From the NCBI GenBank assembly GCA_963696075.1, contig CAVOJD010000006.1:124001-188000 (forward strand): a DNA stretch of 64,000 nt, written 5' to 3'. Made by a program: the position numbers and the translations under genes. Source of the DNA: CAJQQK01 sp963696075 (lineage in GTDB: Bacteria > Pseudomonadota > Alphaproteobacteria > Rhizobiales > Hyphomicrobiaceae). The notes under the pieces are model-generated. The model made no database searches and was not told the origin of the DNA. It saw nothing but the letters and a program-made list of their open reading frames with translations. Positions 34,877-43,416 of the stretch are shown here, in pieces. Each line of letters starts with the position of its first letter. The first letter of the stretch is position 1.

Positions 34877-36283
34877 TCACGGCCGGTAAGCCGTCGCCGG
34901 ATCACCGAGATCCCAGTAGATCCCCGTCACATGGCGCATACCCTCGCGCATCAGGGGCTTCAGGATATGCTCGTTCGGCGCATGTTGCGAGCATCCCGCA
35001 TAGCTGAGCGGAAACCACGTAATCGGCGCATCCAGGATGAACTGAATGATGTGCGTCATGTTCGAGCCGCCCGAATTCGGCAACACGCCGCACGGCCGGT
35101 TCGAGCCACGCTCCACCGCAGCCTTCATCCATTGCGCCCAGGCATGGCGCGGATCGGTCCGGCTTGCATAGAAGCGGCCATCGTTGCTGGCCGGCGGCGG
35201 GTCGATCCGCACAGTCTCGAACCCCTGCTCATCGAGGTGCTGGCGCAGGTTTTCGAGAATCTTGTCCTCGTCCGTCCCCAGCACATAGCGCAGTTGGCAG
35301 GTCGCAGACGCCTTGGGCGGAATGGCGTTGATCGGCCGCTCCGGCGCCCCGGCCGTGAACGCGAGCACCTCGAAGGAGTTGAACGTGGCAACCTTCTCCA
35401 TCCGTCTGAGCCCCGGTTCGCCCCAATCATCATCGATCTCGGGCGCGCCCGGTCCTGCTTCTCGCTCAACGCCGTCGAGCACGTCGCGAATGTATTGCGG
35501 CACGTCCGGCCGCCAGCCGTCGACCAGGATCTTGCCATGGCTGTCGGCAATGGCGGCGATCGCATGCGAAAGGATGATCGCAGGGTTGGCCAGCAGGCCA
35601 CCCCAGTTGCCGGAATGGTGGCCACCCTCACGCAGCTCGACAACCAGGTTGAAATTGCAGCAGCCGCGATTGCCAAGCGTAATGTTGGGCCGGGACAACT
35701 CGCTGCGCGGCCCGTCCGAGGCAAAGAACGCATCCGCCGCGAAGTCGCCCGTGTGCGCCGCAACGATCTCCTTCAGCCCCTTCGAGCCGTTCTCCTCGCC
35801 CATCTCGATCAGGAACTTGTGATTGAACCCAAGCTTGCCACGCGTCTCGAGAACGGCTGCGATCGCCGCGATATGGACGAGATGCTGGCCCTTGTTGTCG
35901 GCAACGCCGCGCCCGTAGACGCGGTCCCCCTCGAAAGACAGCGTCCATGGGTCGCGATCCTTCTCCCACCGCCCTTCCATGCCAAGCACGACGTCGCCGT
36001 GCCCGTAGCACAGATATGTCGGCAGGCTGGGGTCTTCGATCCGGGTGGCAAGCAGAACCGGCCCACATCCCGCAATCGGATTATCGTAGACCTTGGCCGT
36101 ATAGCCGAGCGCGTCGAGGCGCGGGATGATCGCATCGTCGAGATACTGCTGCATCTCCGGCAATCGCGCCGGGTTCTGGCTTTCCGTCGGGATCGCGCAA
36201 AGCTCACCGAGCGCCTCGAAATAGCCGCCGTCGGTCTTGTCGAAATACCCAAGTGCGCGGTTGACGGCATCAGAGCGGTTCAT
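34877..36283 (-). CDS. M20 family metallopeptidase
   Basis: A 468-residue zinc-dependent peptidase or amidohydrolase. Metal-site motifs are YGHGDVV (first His and neighbouring Asp), GRGVADNKGQ (bridging Asp) and IEMGEENGS (catalytic and metal Glu). A lid/dimerisation domain lies in the middle, including GHHSGNWGG, and a late metal histidine lies in GCSQHAPNEH. The length fits M20 dipeptidases. It lies between the MocA-like gene and the candidate selenoprotein gene on the same strand, so the three probably work in one catabolic pathway. Confidence 0.9.
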   Translation of the reverse strand: MNRSDAVNRALGYFDKTDGGYFEALGELCAIPTESQNPARLPEMQQYLDDAIIPRLDALGYTAKVYDNPIAGCGPVLLATRIEDPSLPTYLCYGHGDVVLGMEGRWEKDRDPWTLSFEGDRVYGRGVADNKGQHLVHIAAIAAVLETRGKLGFNHKFLIEMGEENGSKGLKEIVAAHTGDFAADAFFASDGPRSELSRPNITLGNRGCCNFNLVVELREGGHHSGNWGGLLANPAIILSHAIAAIADSHGKILVDGWRPDVPQYIRDVLDGVEREAGPGAPEIDDDWGEPGLRRMEKVATFNSFEVLAFTAGAPERPINAIPPKASATCQLRYVLGTDEDKILENLRQHLDEQGFETVRIDPPPASNDGRFYASRTDPRHAWAQWMKAAVERGSNRPCGVLPNSGGSNMTHIIQFILDAPITWFPLSYAGCSQHAPNEHILKPLMREGMRHVTGIYWDLGDPATAYRP

Positions 36284-36337
36284 GGCGTCGCCCCCCTCGT
36301 TTGCGGTTGCGTATCGTCAAGAAACTCAGGGCACTTC

Positions 36338-37306
36338 TCATGACGCCAGGATCTTTTCGACAATCTCCTGCACTTCCAGCGCTTCGCTGAGCGTTGCAAG
36401 GTTGTTCGCTTCGCCCCGCGTCATCGCATCGACTTTGTTGAGCTGTCGCGCAAGGATCATGGGCCGTGCCGTCACATTCGGTACGGCATCATCGGGTGCC
36501 TGCCAAACGCCATCGACTTCGCGTTCCGCGATCGACCAGTCGCGCAGCCGGATGCGGCCGCCCGGGCCTGTGATCGTCCACGTATTGTGATCGTCTTTTT
36601 CCGTCGTCCCGACGCTGCCTGTCATCGAGACGGGCATGTCACCGGCCTTGAGCTTGACGTTGATCGCGCGCTCGCTCTTGCCGGCTTCCGGGTAATCGCA
36701 ATTGGCCGCGATCAGCGAGAGCGGCCCGAAAAAGCGTCGCGACAGAAACAGGAAATGCGACCCCACCTCGCGCGTGAAGCCGCCCTCTGCGCGCCCATCC
36801 AGCCACGATGACGCCGCCATCTGCCATCCCCGCGGCCACGTCGGAAACGCAAGCTCGATGTCGACGCGCTCCGGTTTCCCCACCACCCCCTCATCGAGCC
36901 AGCGCCTCAGATAATCCCCGGCAAACGACGAAGCGAAGGGGAAGTTCACCGCCGCCCGGATGTTCTTGGCTGTGAGATCCGCGACGGTCGTCCGGGCAAG
37001 CGCTACATCCGTTGCAAGCGGTTTCTCACACAGGGCCGCCTTGCCGGCTTCCTGGCATTGGCCGAGATAGTCGAGATGGCTCAGTGGCGGCGAGGCGATA
37101 TGGAGACAGTCCGACGCCGCGATCACCTCCGCCGCGGTTGGGAACGCTTCAAGGCTCGGGTCGATTTCGGCCAGCCGCGCCGCTGCCCCGGGGCTCGGGT
37201 CGAAAACGCCCGAGACCACGATGACATCCTTGTCGTGGTTGAGGGCCGCCCTGAGGAGGCGTTCGCCCATGATGCCGAAGCCGATGAAGCCCAATCGTGT
37301 TGCCAT
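36338..37306 (-). CDS. Gfo/Idh/MocA family NAD(P)-dependent oxidoreductase
   Basis: A 322-residue protein with an N-terminal Rossmann fold (LGFIGFGIMGERLL), the family EKP motif (ALCEKPLATD) and a C-terminal alpha/beta domain. It is the first gene of the probable operon that continues with the M20 peptidase and the GrdB-like protein, and is divergent from the flavoprotein/2Fe-2S pair across 124 bases. Substrate unknown; family members act on sugars, inositols and related hydroxy compounds. Confidence 0.87.
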   Translation of the reverse strand: MATRLGFIGFGIMGERLLRAALNHDKDVIVVSGVFDPSPGAAARLAEIDPSLEAFPTAAEVIAASDCLHIASPPLSHLDYLGQCQEAGKAALCEKPLATDVALARTTVADLTAKNIRAAVNFPFASSFAGDYLRRWLDEGVVGKPERVDIELAFPTWPRGWQMAASSWLDGRAEGGFTREVGSHFLFLSRRFFGPLSLIAANCDYPEAGKSERAINVKLKAGDMPVSMTGSVGTTEKDDHNTWTITGPGGRIRLRDWSIAEREVDGVWQAPDDAVPNVTARPMILARQLNKVDAMTRGEANNLATLSEALEVQEIVEKILAS

Positions 37307-37430
37307 GATCTGCCAGCCTTGTTGATGTTGCCGCGATCAAACCATCTGCCACCACGCCATGCAATCGATCAGTTGTGCCGATGGACCGCCATCACTAGTC
37401 TGAGAAGTTATAGCCTCCGGAGCCACCGAA

Positions 37431-39137
37431 ATGACTGTGCCTGAGCCTTTGCATTTGTCGACCGATGTCCTGGTGATCGGCGCTGGTGGCGCTGGCATGT
37501 ATGCCGCCATCGAGGCGGCGCGCGCAGGCCGCCAGGTGCTGCTCGCAGACCGCAGCCTGATCGGGCGCAGCGGCGCGACCGTCATGGCCATGATGACGGT
37601 TGCCGTCGCCTTGGGCAGCGACGGCCCCGACGACCCCGCCTATCATTTCGCCGACACCCTCGCGTCCGGCCGCGGGCTGTGCGATGAAGCCTTGGCCCGT
37701 CTGCTCTGCGATGAAGGCCCCGAGTGCATCCTCGAGATGGACCGCTGGGGCGTCGGCTGGGCCCGCAACGGCGACGCCATCCGCGCCGCGCATGCGCCCG
37801 GCCACGACCGCCCGCGCTGCGTCTACGTTGACTTCCTCAACACCGGTCCCGCCGTCTCGAAGACCCTGCGCAAGGTCCTCCACGACCACGAGGACACCAT
37901 TCGCCGCGTCGGCGATCTGCTCATCGTCGATCTCATCAAGTCGGAAGGCACCGTGACCGGCGCCGTTGCGGTGGAGATCAGCACCGGCCGCACGGTGACG
38001 ATCTCAGCCCCCGCGACCATCATCGCAACCGGCGGCCTCACCCGCCTCTTCCGCCGCTCCTCCGCTGCCTTCAACATGGGCGGCGACGGCTTTGCCCTGG
38101 CGCTGAGGGCCGGTGCCCGCCTGATCGACATGGAGTTCGTCCAGTTCTTCCCGATCGGCCACCTCGCGCCCCGCCTCATCGGCCTCGATCCCATCATGTG
38201 GGACCCGTTTCGCTACAAGCTGGGCGGACGCCTGCTCAATGCCGATATGGAAGAGTTCACCGAGCGCTACGGCACGGCTGAGGAGGGGCGCTACGTCATC
38301 ACGCGTGATGCTGCAACCTACGCCATCACGAAGGAAGTCGCCGCCGGTCGCGGCACGCCTCACGGCGGCGCCTACCTGAGTTTCATGCACTTGAGCGAAA
38401 AAGAGCTCAAGGACGCCTTCGGCCCGGTCATCGACAAGCTTGCCGCCAATGGCATCGACCTCACCCGCATGCCGGTGGAGGTCGCCCCCATCGCGCACTA
38501 TCACATGGGCGGCATCGCCGTGAACCCGCGCATGGAAACCGCCGTGCCAGGTCTCTTCGCGGCCGGCGAGGCGGTCGGCGGTGCCAATGGCGCCAACCGC
38601 TTGTCGGGCAACGCCATCACCGAGGCGCTCGTCTTCGGCCGCCGTGCGGGCCGAACCGCCGCCGACCGGTCAGCAGCCGGTGGCGTTGCCGTCGACAAGG
38701 CCGCCGCGGCCGATGCTTTGCGCCTCATCGAAGCCGCCGGCGACACCCGGCCCACCCCCAACACCGCCGCCATGATCGCAGAGCTGCAGGCGGCCATGTC
38801 GGATCATGCGGGCCCCTTCAAGACCGCCGCCAGCCTCGCTCGAGCGACAGCCGTTCTCGATGATCTCGACGCCCGCCTCGGCAACGCGCCGCCCGGCACG
38901 CCTGGCGTTTACGACCCCGTCCGGATCGACTGGTTCGATCTGCGCAATATGCTCCTCGTCGCCCGCACCGTCGTCTCCGCGGCCGCCAATCGCACCGAAA
39001 GCCGCGGCGCCCATCAGCGCGAGGACCACCCGGGCCTGTTGGAAGAATGGACCTTGAATCAGTTCATCCGCCTGGAGGACGGCCGCCCGATCGTTGAAAA
39101 AGGCGCACGGCGGGACGTGAAGGAGTTTGTCGGATGA
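37431..39137 (+). CDS. FAD-binding fumarate reductase/succinate dehydrogenase-type flavoprotein
   Basis: A 568-residue flavoprotein. FAD motif VIGAGGAGMYAAIEAAR at about 15-31; later GLFAAGEAVGGANGANRLSGNA is the typical second FAD block, and HYHMGGIAVNP matches the active-site region. The usual histidine for covalent FAD attachment is not evident in the IGRSGATVMAM block. Overlaps the 2Fe-2S protein gene by ATGA, so the two form a soluble two-subunit oxidoreductase. No membrane anchor gene is adjacent. The acceptor and substrate are unknown; L-aspartate oxidase and adenylylsulfate-reductase-like relatives are less likely given the partner. Confidence 0.85.
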   Translation: MTVPEPLHLSTDVLVIGAGGAGMYAAIEAARAGRQVLLADRSLIGRSGATVMAMMTVAVALGSDGPDDPAYHFADTLASGRGLCDEALARLLCDEGPECILEMDRWGVGWARNGDAIRAAHAPGHDRPRCVYVDFLNTGPAVSKTLRKVLHDHEDTIRRVGDLLIVDLIKSEGTVTGAVAVEISTGRTVTISAPATIIATGGLTRLFRRSSAAFNMGGDGFALALRAGARLIDMEFVQFFPIGHLAPRLIGLDPIMWDPFRYKLGGRLLNADMEEFTERYGTAEEGRYVITRDAATYAITKEVAAGRGTPHGGAYLSFMHLSEKELKDAFGPVIDKLAANGIDLTRMPVEVAPIAHYHMGGIAVNPRMETAVPGLFAAGEAVGGANGANRLSGNAITEALVFGRRAGRTAADRSAAGGVAVDKAAAADALRLIEAAGDTRPTPNTAAMIAELQAAMSDHAGPFKTAASLARATAVLDDLDARLGNAPPGTPGVYDPVRIDWFDLRNMLLVARTVVSAAANRTESRGAHQREDHPGLLEEWTLNQFIRLEDGRPIVEKGARRDVKEFVG

Positions 39138-39484
39138 ACCAGCGCGCCCGTCTCGTCATTCAGCGCGGCACCCCGGCCGACGCCCCGCGCGAGGAAACCT
39201 TCGAGGTTCCCTTCGAAGCCGGCCAGTCCGTGCTCGACGGCCTCCGCTGGATCCGCGCGAACCAGGACCCGAGCCTGGCGTTTCGCTTTTCCTGCATCAG
39301 CGCCAATGCCTGCAAGGAATGCATGATGCGGATTGACGGCAAGGTCGTCTATGCCTGCCTCGCGCGCCTCGAACCGCGCGAAATGCATCTCGCGCCGCTC
39401 CCCAACAAGGCGCTCGTTCGCGATCTCGTCAGCGAAATTGCGCCGCCCGCCGAACGCCTCACGCCGCGGGACGAACGCCGCTGA
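39134..39484 (+). CDS. 2Fe-2S ferredoxin-domain subunit (truncated SdhB-like)
   Basis: A 116-residue protein matching only the N-terminal 2Fe-2S domain of succinate dehydrogenase/fumarate reductase iron-sulfur subunits. Ligands are C54, C60, C63 and C75 (C-x5-C-x2-C-x11-C). The C-terminal 4Fe-4S/3Fe-4S domain is wholly absent, and the sequence ends in a charged tail (ERLTPRDERR), so this looks like a natural short form and not a frame break. Coupled to the flavoprotein by ATGA. Confidence 0.85.
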   Translation: MNQRARLVIQRGTPADAPREETFEVPFEAGQSVLDGLRWIRANQDPSLAFRFSCISANACKECMMRIDGKVVYACLARLEPREMHLAPLPNKALVRDLVSEIAPPAERLTPRDERR

Positions 39485-39529
39485 CCCGGCCCGAGGAAGC
39501 TGAAAAACGATGAAGTCGTTGGCGTTGAA

Positions 39530-40411
39530 TTAGTTGCCCCCCGGCGCGAAGGCAGCCAGCGCTCTCGCATCCGTTCCCGTCGACCCGTCCGGAGGAAACG
39601 CCTGCAGGATCACTTGATCGGCCCCGGCCTTGCGATGCGCCGCGATGCAATCGCCGATCCGCGTTTCATCGCCCCACACGACCATGGCATCAAGGAATCG
39701 GTCGGACCCCTCGCCCGAGAAGTCCGCGTCGCTGAACCCCAGCCGGCGCCAGTTGTTGCAGTAGTTCTCAAGCGCCATGTAGCGGGCCATCTGCTTGCGC
39801 TGGAGCGGCCGCACCACGCTTTCGTCCGTTGACAGGATCACCTTCTGCTCGACGCACAGCCACGCCTCCGGCCCCATGATCTCCCGCGCCTCGCTGGTAT
39901 GCTCCGGCGTGACGCAATAGGGATGCGCGCCCTTGGAGGCCTGTGCCGAAAGCGCCAGCATCTTTGGCCCGAGCGCTGCCAGCACGACTGCCCTCTCGTC
40001 CATCGCGATCGTTGGATCAATCTTGGCCGCCCGCATGCCGTCAAGATAGCTGCGCATCGTCGTGACCGGCTTCTTGTAGTCGTGCCCGCGCGCACCCTCG
40101 ACAAGCGGCACGTGGCTGACGCCGAGACCGAGAACGAAGCGGTTGCCATACATCCGGTTGAGGCTGTCGTGGCCTTGCGCTGATGTCACCGCGTCGCGCG
40201 CATAGATGTTGGCGATCCCGCTCGCCACTTGCAGCCGGCTCGTATTGGCCAGCAGGAAGCCTGCCATCGCGAAGCTCTCGTAGGAAAGCGATTCAGGATA
40301 CCAAAGCGTCTGATAACCGTGCCGCTCCACCTCACCCGCCAGCGCCGCAAGCGCGCGCGGTGTCAGTACGTTGGTCGCACACCAGATCCCAAGCCCGCCT
40401 GGCTTTTGCAT
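39530..40411 (-). CDS. LLM-class (luciferase-like) flavin-dependent oxidoreductase
   Basis: A 293-residue luciferase-like monooxygenase-fold protein. It begins near the N-terminus with GLGIWCATN and TLWYPESLSYESFAMAGFLLANT, the usual substrate/flavin pocket region, and has VASGIANIYARDA and GLGVSHVPLV. Such enzymes use FMN or coenzyme F420. No F420 synthesis genes are in the window, so the cofactor is open. It stands apart from its neighbours, with the acyltransferase gene 64 bases upstream on the same strand. Confidence 0.85.
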   Translation of the reverse strand: MQKPGGLGIWCATNVLTPRALAALAGEVERHGYQTLWYPESLSYESFAMAGFLLANTSRLQVASGIANIYARDAVTSAQGHDSLNRMYGNRFVLGLGVSHVPLVEGARGHDYKKPVTTMRSYLDGMRAAKIDPTIAMDERAVVLAALGPKMLALSAQASKGAHPYCVTPEHTSEAREIMGPEAWLCVEQKVILSTDESVVRPLQRKQMARYMALENYCNNWRRLGFSDADFSGEGSDRFLDAMVVWGDETRIGDCIAAHRKAGADQVILQAFPPDGSTGTDARALAAFAPGGN

Positions 40412-40475
40412 GTCGCTCGCCCTTGCTCGATGAATTCAATTGGAACGACCAACTTACACGCTTTCGCGTCCCGCT

Positions 40476-41159
40476 TCAGCCCTCCGCGGCGGGCGTGAAC
40501 GTCTTGACATGATGGCGGCCGTCTTCGCCCCGGGTGCGCACCTTCAGCGGCTTGTCCTTGAAGGTCGTCTCGTGCAGGCGGCGCAACAGCGTATTCATCG
40601 GCCGCCGGTCACCAGCCAGTGCGATCAGCCAGGGGTTGTCGCCGCTCTTCCATTCTTGAGGCGCAAGTTTGATCGGCTCTTCCGGGTTCGATGCAAGCCG
40701 CTGGTCGACCTCATCGGAGACCGTTGCCCACAGCGCCACGCTCACCGGCGTGATGAAGCCGTTTTCCTTCGACTGCGCCTCGGCAACAATGAACTGGCCG
40801 CTCGAAACCGCCGGCACCACGAGGTGCTCGAGATCACTGAGCGTTGCAGTCTTGAATTGCGGGCTGCGCATCATGACGCTGACGATCTCGCCGAACGACA
40901 TCAAAAGACGCTTCGAGGCAACCGCGCGCCGCTCGAGTTCTTCTTGGCTGAGCGCACTGCCGGGCGCGGCGGCCTGGGGCGCCATGTCCGGCTGCGCTGT
41001 CGGCTGGCTGTCCATCATGGCCGGCTGGGCTGCAAACTCTGCCTCTGCTGCCGGTGTCACGGCATCTGGTGTCACGGCGTCTGGCGCAGCATTTTGCGCG
41101 TGCGACTGGCCGTTCTGCGCACTCTGTTCCGGTTGCGGCTTTCGCCCCCATAAAGCCAT
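40476..41159 (-). CDS. Toxin-activating lysine-acyltransferase family protein (HlyC-like), orphan
   Basis: A 227-residue protein. The first 70 residues are Ala/Pro/Gln-rich and disordered-looking. From about 75 it matches HlyC/CyaC-type acyltransferases, which move fatty acids from acyl carrier protein to lysines of RTX toxins: FGEIVSVMMRSP, GQF, SVALWATVS, and the SGD..W motif with D174. The catalytic histidine of HlyC is replaced by E91 (FGEI for FGHI). GGGAG lies before ATG 41159. No RTX protein or type I exporter is near, so its target is unknown. Confidence 0.75.
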   Translation of the reverse strand: MALWGRKPQPEQSAQNGQSHAQNAAPDAVTPDAVTPAAEAEFAAQPAMMDSQPTAQPDMAPQAAAPGSALSQEELERRAVASKRLLMSFGEIVSVMMRSPQFKTATLSDLEHLVVPAVSSGQFIVAEAQSKENGFITPVSVALWATVSDEVDQRLASNPEEPIKLAPQEWKSGDNPWLIALAGDRRPMNTLLRRLHETTFKDKPLKVRTRGEDGRHHVKTFTPAAEG

Positions 41160-41334
41160 TTGTCGAACTCCCTGATCCAACTGAAAAACCCAACTGAAAA
41201 ACGATGCGAACTTGCCCCAGGTGCGCACACGGAACAACCCCCCGCGTCCTCGGCGACGTCATGCTGCCGCGAATAACCGGGCCGCACACGGCATCGTTGC
41301 AACACCGCCATGACCACCGTATGGCAGTCGCGTT

Positions 41335-42012
41335 TTATCCGGTCTCGCCATGGCCGACCCGCCAGCCCATTTCCCAGAAATCAGCCTCGAGCCGTGTCGC
41401 TTCCCGGAAGATCCCTGTAAGTTCGCGTTCGCGCGCCGGCGTCAGATAGCGCCCCGCGAGCCTGTCGAGGCTCGCCACGGCCGCCCCCGCCACTTCCTGA
41501 TAGGCGCTCCCCGAATACTCCGAAATCCAGTTGGCGTAAGGATTACGTTCAGAAAGCGCACCGGGATAAGTCGCCAGCCGCGTTGCGATTTCCGCATACC
41601 CGATCACGCACGGCGCCAGCGCAACCTTGAGCGCAAGCAGATCCCCGCGCATGCCCGTCTCGAGCACATAGCGCGTATAGGCGAGTGTTTCGGGCGCAGC
41701 CTCGCTCGTCTCCAGGTCGTGCGCTGAAAGCCCCCAGTTCGCAGACATCGACACGTGCAGGTCCATCTCGACATCGAGGATCGCCGACATCGCGCTCTGC
41801 GCCTCGCGCATGTCACCAAGCGTCGGCGCCTTGTAGGCGGCCAGCGCATAGGCCCGCGCGAACTCGATGAGGAAGAGATAGTCCTGGATGAGATAGTCCT
41901 TGAAGGCTGCTTCCGGCAGCGACCCATCGCCAAGCGCCTCCGTGAACGGATGCTCGGTATAGGCCAGCCACTCGTCTGGCGCGCTGTTCTTGAGTGTCGC
42001 AAAGAAGCTCAT
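41335..42012 (-). CDS. tenA: TenA family aminopyrimidine aminohydrolase (thiaminase II)
   Basis: A 225-residue all-helical TenA protein that hydrolyses 4-amino-5-aminomethyl-2-methylpyrimidine, or thiamine, in thiamine salvage. The nucleophile is C135 in LAPCVIGYAEI and the conserved glutamate is E209 in LEADFWEMG; the block FLIEFARAYALAAYKAP is typical. I saw no TPP riboswitch in the spacer upstream (42013-42281), which it shares with the divergent reductase gene. Confidence 0.9.
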   Translation of the reverse strand: MSFFATLKNSAPDEWLAYTEHPFTEALGDGSLPEAAFKDYLIQDYLFLIEFARAYALAAYKAPTLGDMREAQSAMSAILDVEMDLHVSMSANWGLSAHDLETSEAAPETLAYTRYVLETGMRGDLLALKVALAPCVIGYAEIATRLATYPGALSERNPYANWISEYSGSAYQEVAGAAVASLDRLAGRYLTPARERELTGIFREATRLEADFWEMGWRVGHGETG

Positions 42013-42281
42013 GATGGGGCTCGGTCTCTACTGGAATGTTGGCGGTTTCGGTCGGTTTTGGCAGGTGGGCGGCAAAACTGGCACGCGAGCACCATGATCC
42101 GCAACGCGATTAAGCCTTGCACATCTTGCCGCAGTTCCCGTTCGGACGCATTGTGTCGCCGCGCCGCCGGGCGGGAACAGGCTGGTCCATTGCAGGAGAT
42201 AATGGTCCGGGCCACGACCTGAACGACAATTCAAGAATACACAACGACAAAAAACATCCCAATTTGGAGGAAACCGGTCAC

Positions 42282-43352
42282 ATGGCAGAGCCACTCAACA
42301 TTCTCATCATGGGCGCTTCGTACGGTTCGCTGCTCGCCTCGAAACTTCTGTTCAGTGGTCACCGCGTGACGCTCGTGTGTCTGCCGGCGGAAGCCGACCT
42401 GATCAATGCCGAAGGCTTCCGCGTCCGCCTGCCGGTGCGCGGCCGCGACGCACCTGTCGAGATCGACTCGCGCAATCTGCCGGGCAAGGTCGATGCTGCA
42501 GGTCCCGCCGACGTGTCACCGGCCGACTACGACCTCGTCGGCCTTGCCATGCAGGAGCCTCAGTACCGCTCGCCGGGCGTCCGCGAACTCCTCGACAAGG
42601 TCGCAACCTCCGGCGTGCCCTGCATGTCGATCATGAACATGCCGCCGCTTCCCTACATCAAGCGCATCCCGGGTCTCGACCACCAGGCTCTCGAAGCGGC
42701 CTACACCGACGCCTCCGTCTGGGCGAACTTCGACCCCGCGAAGCTCACCCTGTGCAGCCCGGACCCGCAAGCCATCCGCCCGCCCGAAGAAGCCGTCAAC
42801 GTCCTTCAGGTGACGCTGCCAACCAACTTCAAGGTCGCGCGTTTCGACAGCGACGCGTCGACCGACATGCTCCGTCGCCTCCAAACCGAGATCGAGGCGA
42901 TCCGCTACGACACGCCGGAGGGCAAGATCGAACTCCCGGTCAAACTGAAGGTGCATGACTCGATCTTCGTGCCGCTTGCCAAGTGGGCCATGCTGCTGTC
43001 CGGCAACTACCGCTGCATCACCGAAGACGGCATGCGCACGGCCCAGGAGGCCGTCCACTCCGATCTCGAAACCTCACGCTCGGTCTACAACTTCGTCAAC
43101 GACCTTTGCGTCGAGCTGGGCGCAAACCCGGGCGACCTCGTCCCCTTCGAGAAGTATGCCGCTGCAGCCGAAAGCCTCGTCCGTCCCGCCTCGGCCGCCC
43201 GCGCCCTCTCGAACGGCGTGCCGAACATCGAGCGCGCCGACAAGCTCGTCCAGCTCATCGCGAAGCAGAAGGGCAAGACCCATCCCGTCATCGACGAGAT
43301 CGTCGCCCGCGTTGACCGCCGCTTGGAAGCCAACCGCAAGAAGGCGTCTTGA
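42282..43352 (+). CDS. Ketopantoate reductase (ApbA/PanE)-like dehydrogenase
   Basis: A 356-residue protein beginning with a Rossmann segment ILIMGASYGSLLASKLL, with a long C-terminal helical domain as in the ApbA/PanE family. The classical GxGxxG is altered to GASYGS, and the family lysine/asparagine residues are not easy to place, so it may not be the pantothenate enzyme. ATG 42282 follows TTGGAGGAAAC; the frame stays open upstream without ribosome support. No pantothenate gene is adjacent. Function uncertain beyond an NAD(P)-binding dehydrogenase. Confidence 0.7.
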   Translation: MAEPLNILIMGASYGSLLASKLLFSGHRVTLVCLPAEADLINAEGFRVRLPVRGRDAPVEIDSRNLPGKVDAAGPADVSPADYDLVGLAMQEPQYRSPGVRELLDKVATSGVPCMSIMNMPPLPYIKRIPGLDHQALEAAYTDASVWANFDPAKLTLCSPDPQAIRPPEEAVNVLQVTLPTNFKVARFDSDASTDMLRRLQTEIEAIRYDTPEGKIELPVKLKVHDSIFVPLAKWAMLLSGNYRCITEDGMRTAQEAVHSDLETSRSVYNFVNDLCVELGANPGDLVPFEKYAAAAESLVRPASAARALSNGVPNIERADKLVQLIAKQKGKTHPVIDEIVARVDRRLEANRKKAS

Positions 43353-43369
43353 GGCAACGGTAACGGGTT

Positions 43370-43400
43370 GGGCGGCATGCGGCATTGCTGCGTGCCGCCC
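43370..43400. terminator. Hairpin between convergent genes
   Basis: GGGCGGCA (43370-43377) pairs with TGCCGCCC (43393-43400), with further partial pairing inside. It lies between the ApbA-like gene and benE, which converge. No T-run. Confidence 0.5.
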
Positions 43401-43416
43401 TCACCCTCGGTCGGTC

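Noticed and set aside
34856..36343. 495-residue plus-strand frame over the M20 peptidase gene
   Set aside because: Antisense shadow; the minus-strand frame has all metal-site motifs.
42013..42281. TPP riboswitch before tenA
   Set aside because: The conserved CUGAGA and ACCUGA-type core elements are not present on the minus strand.
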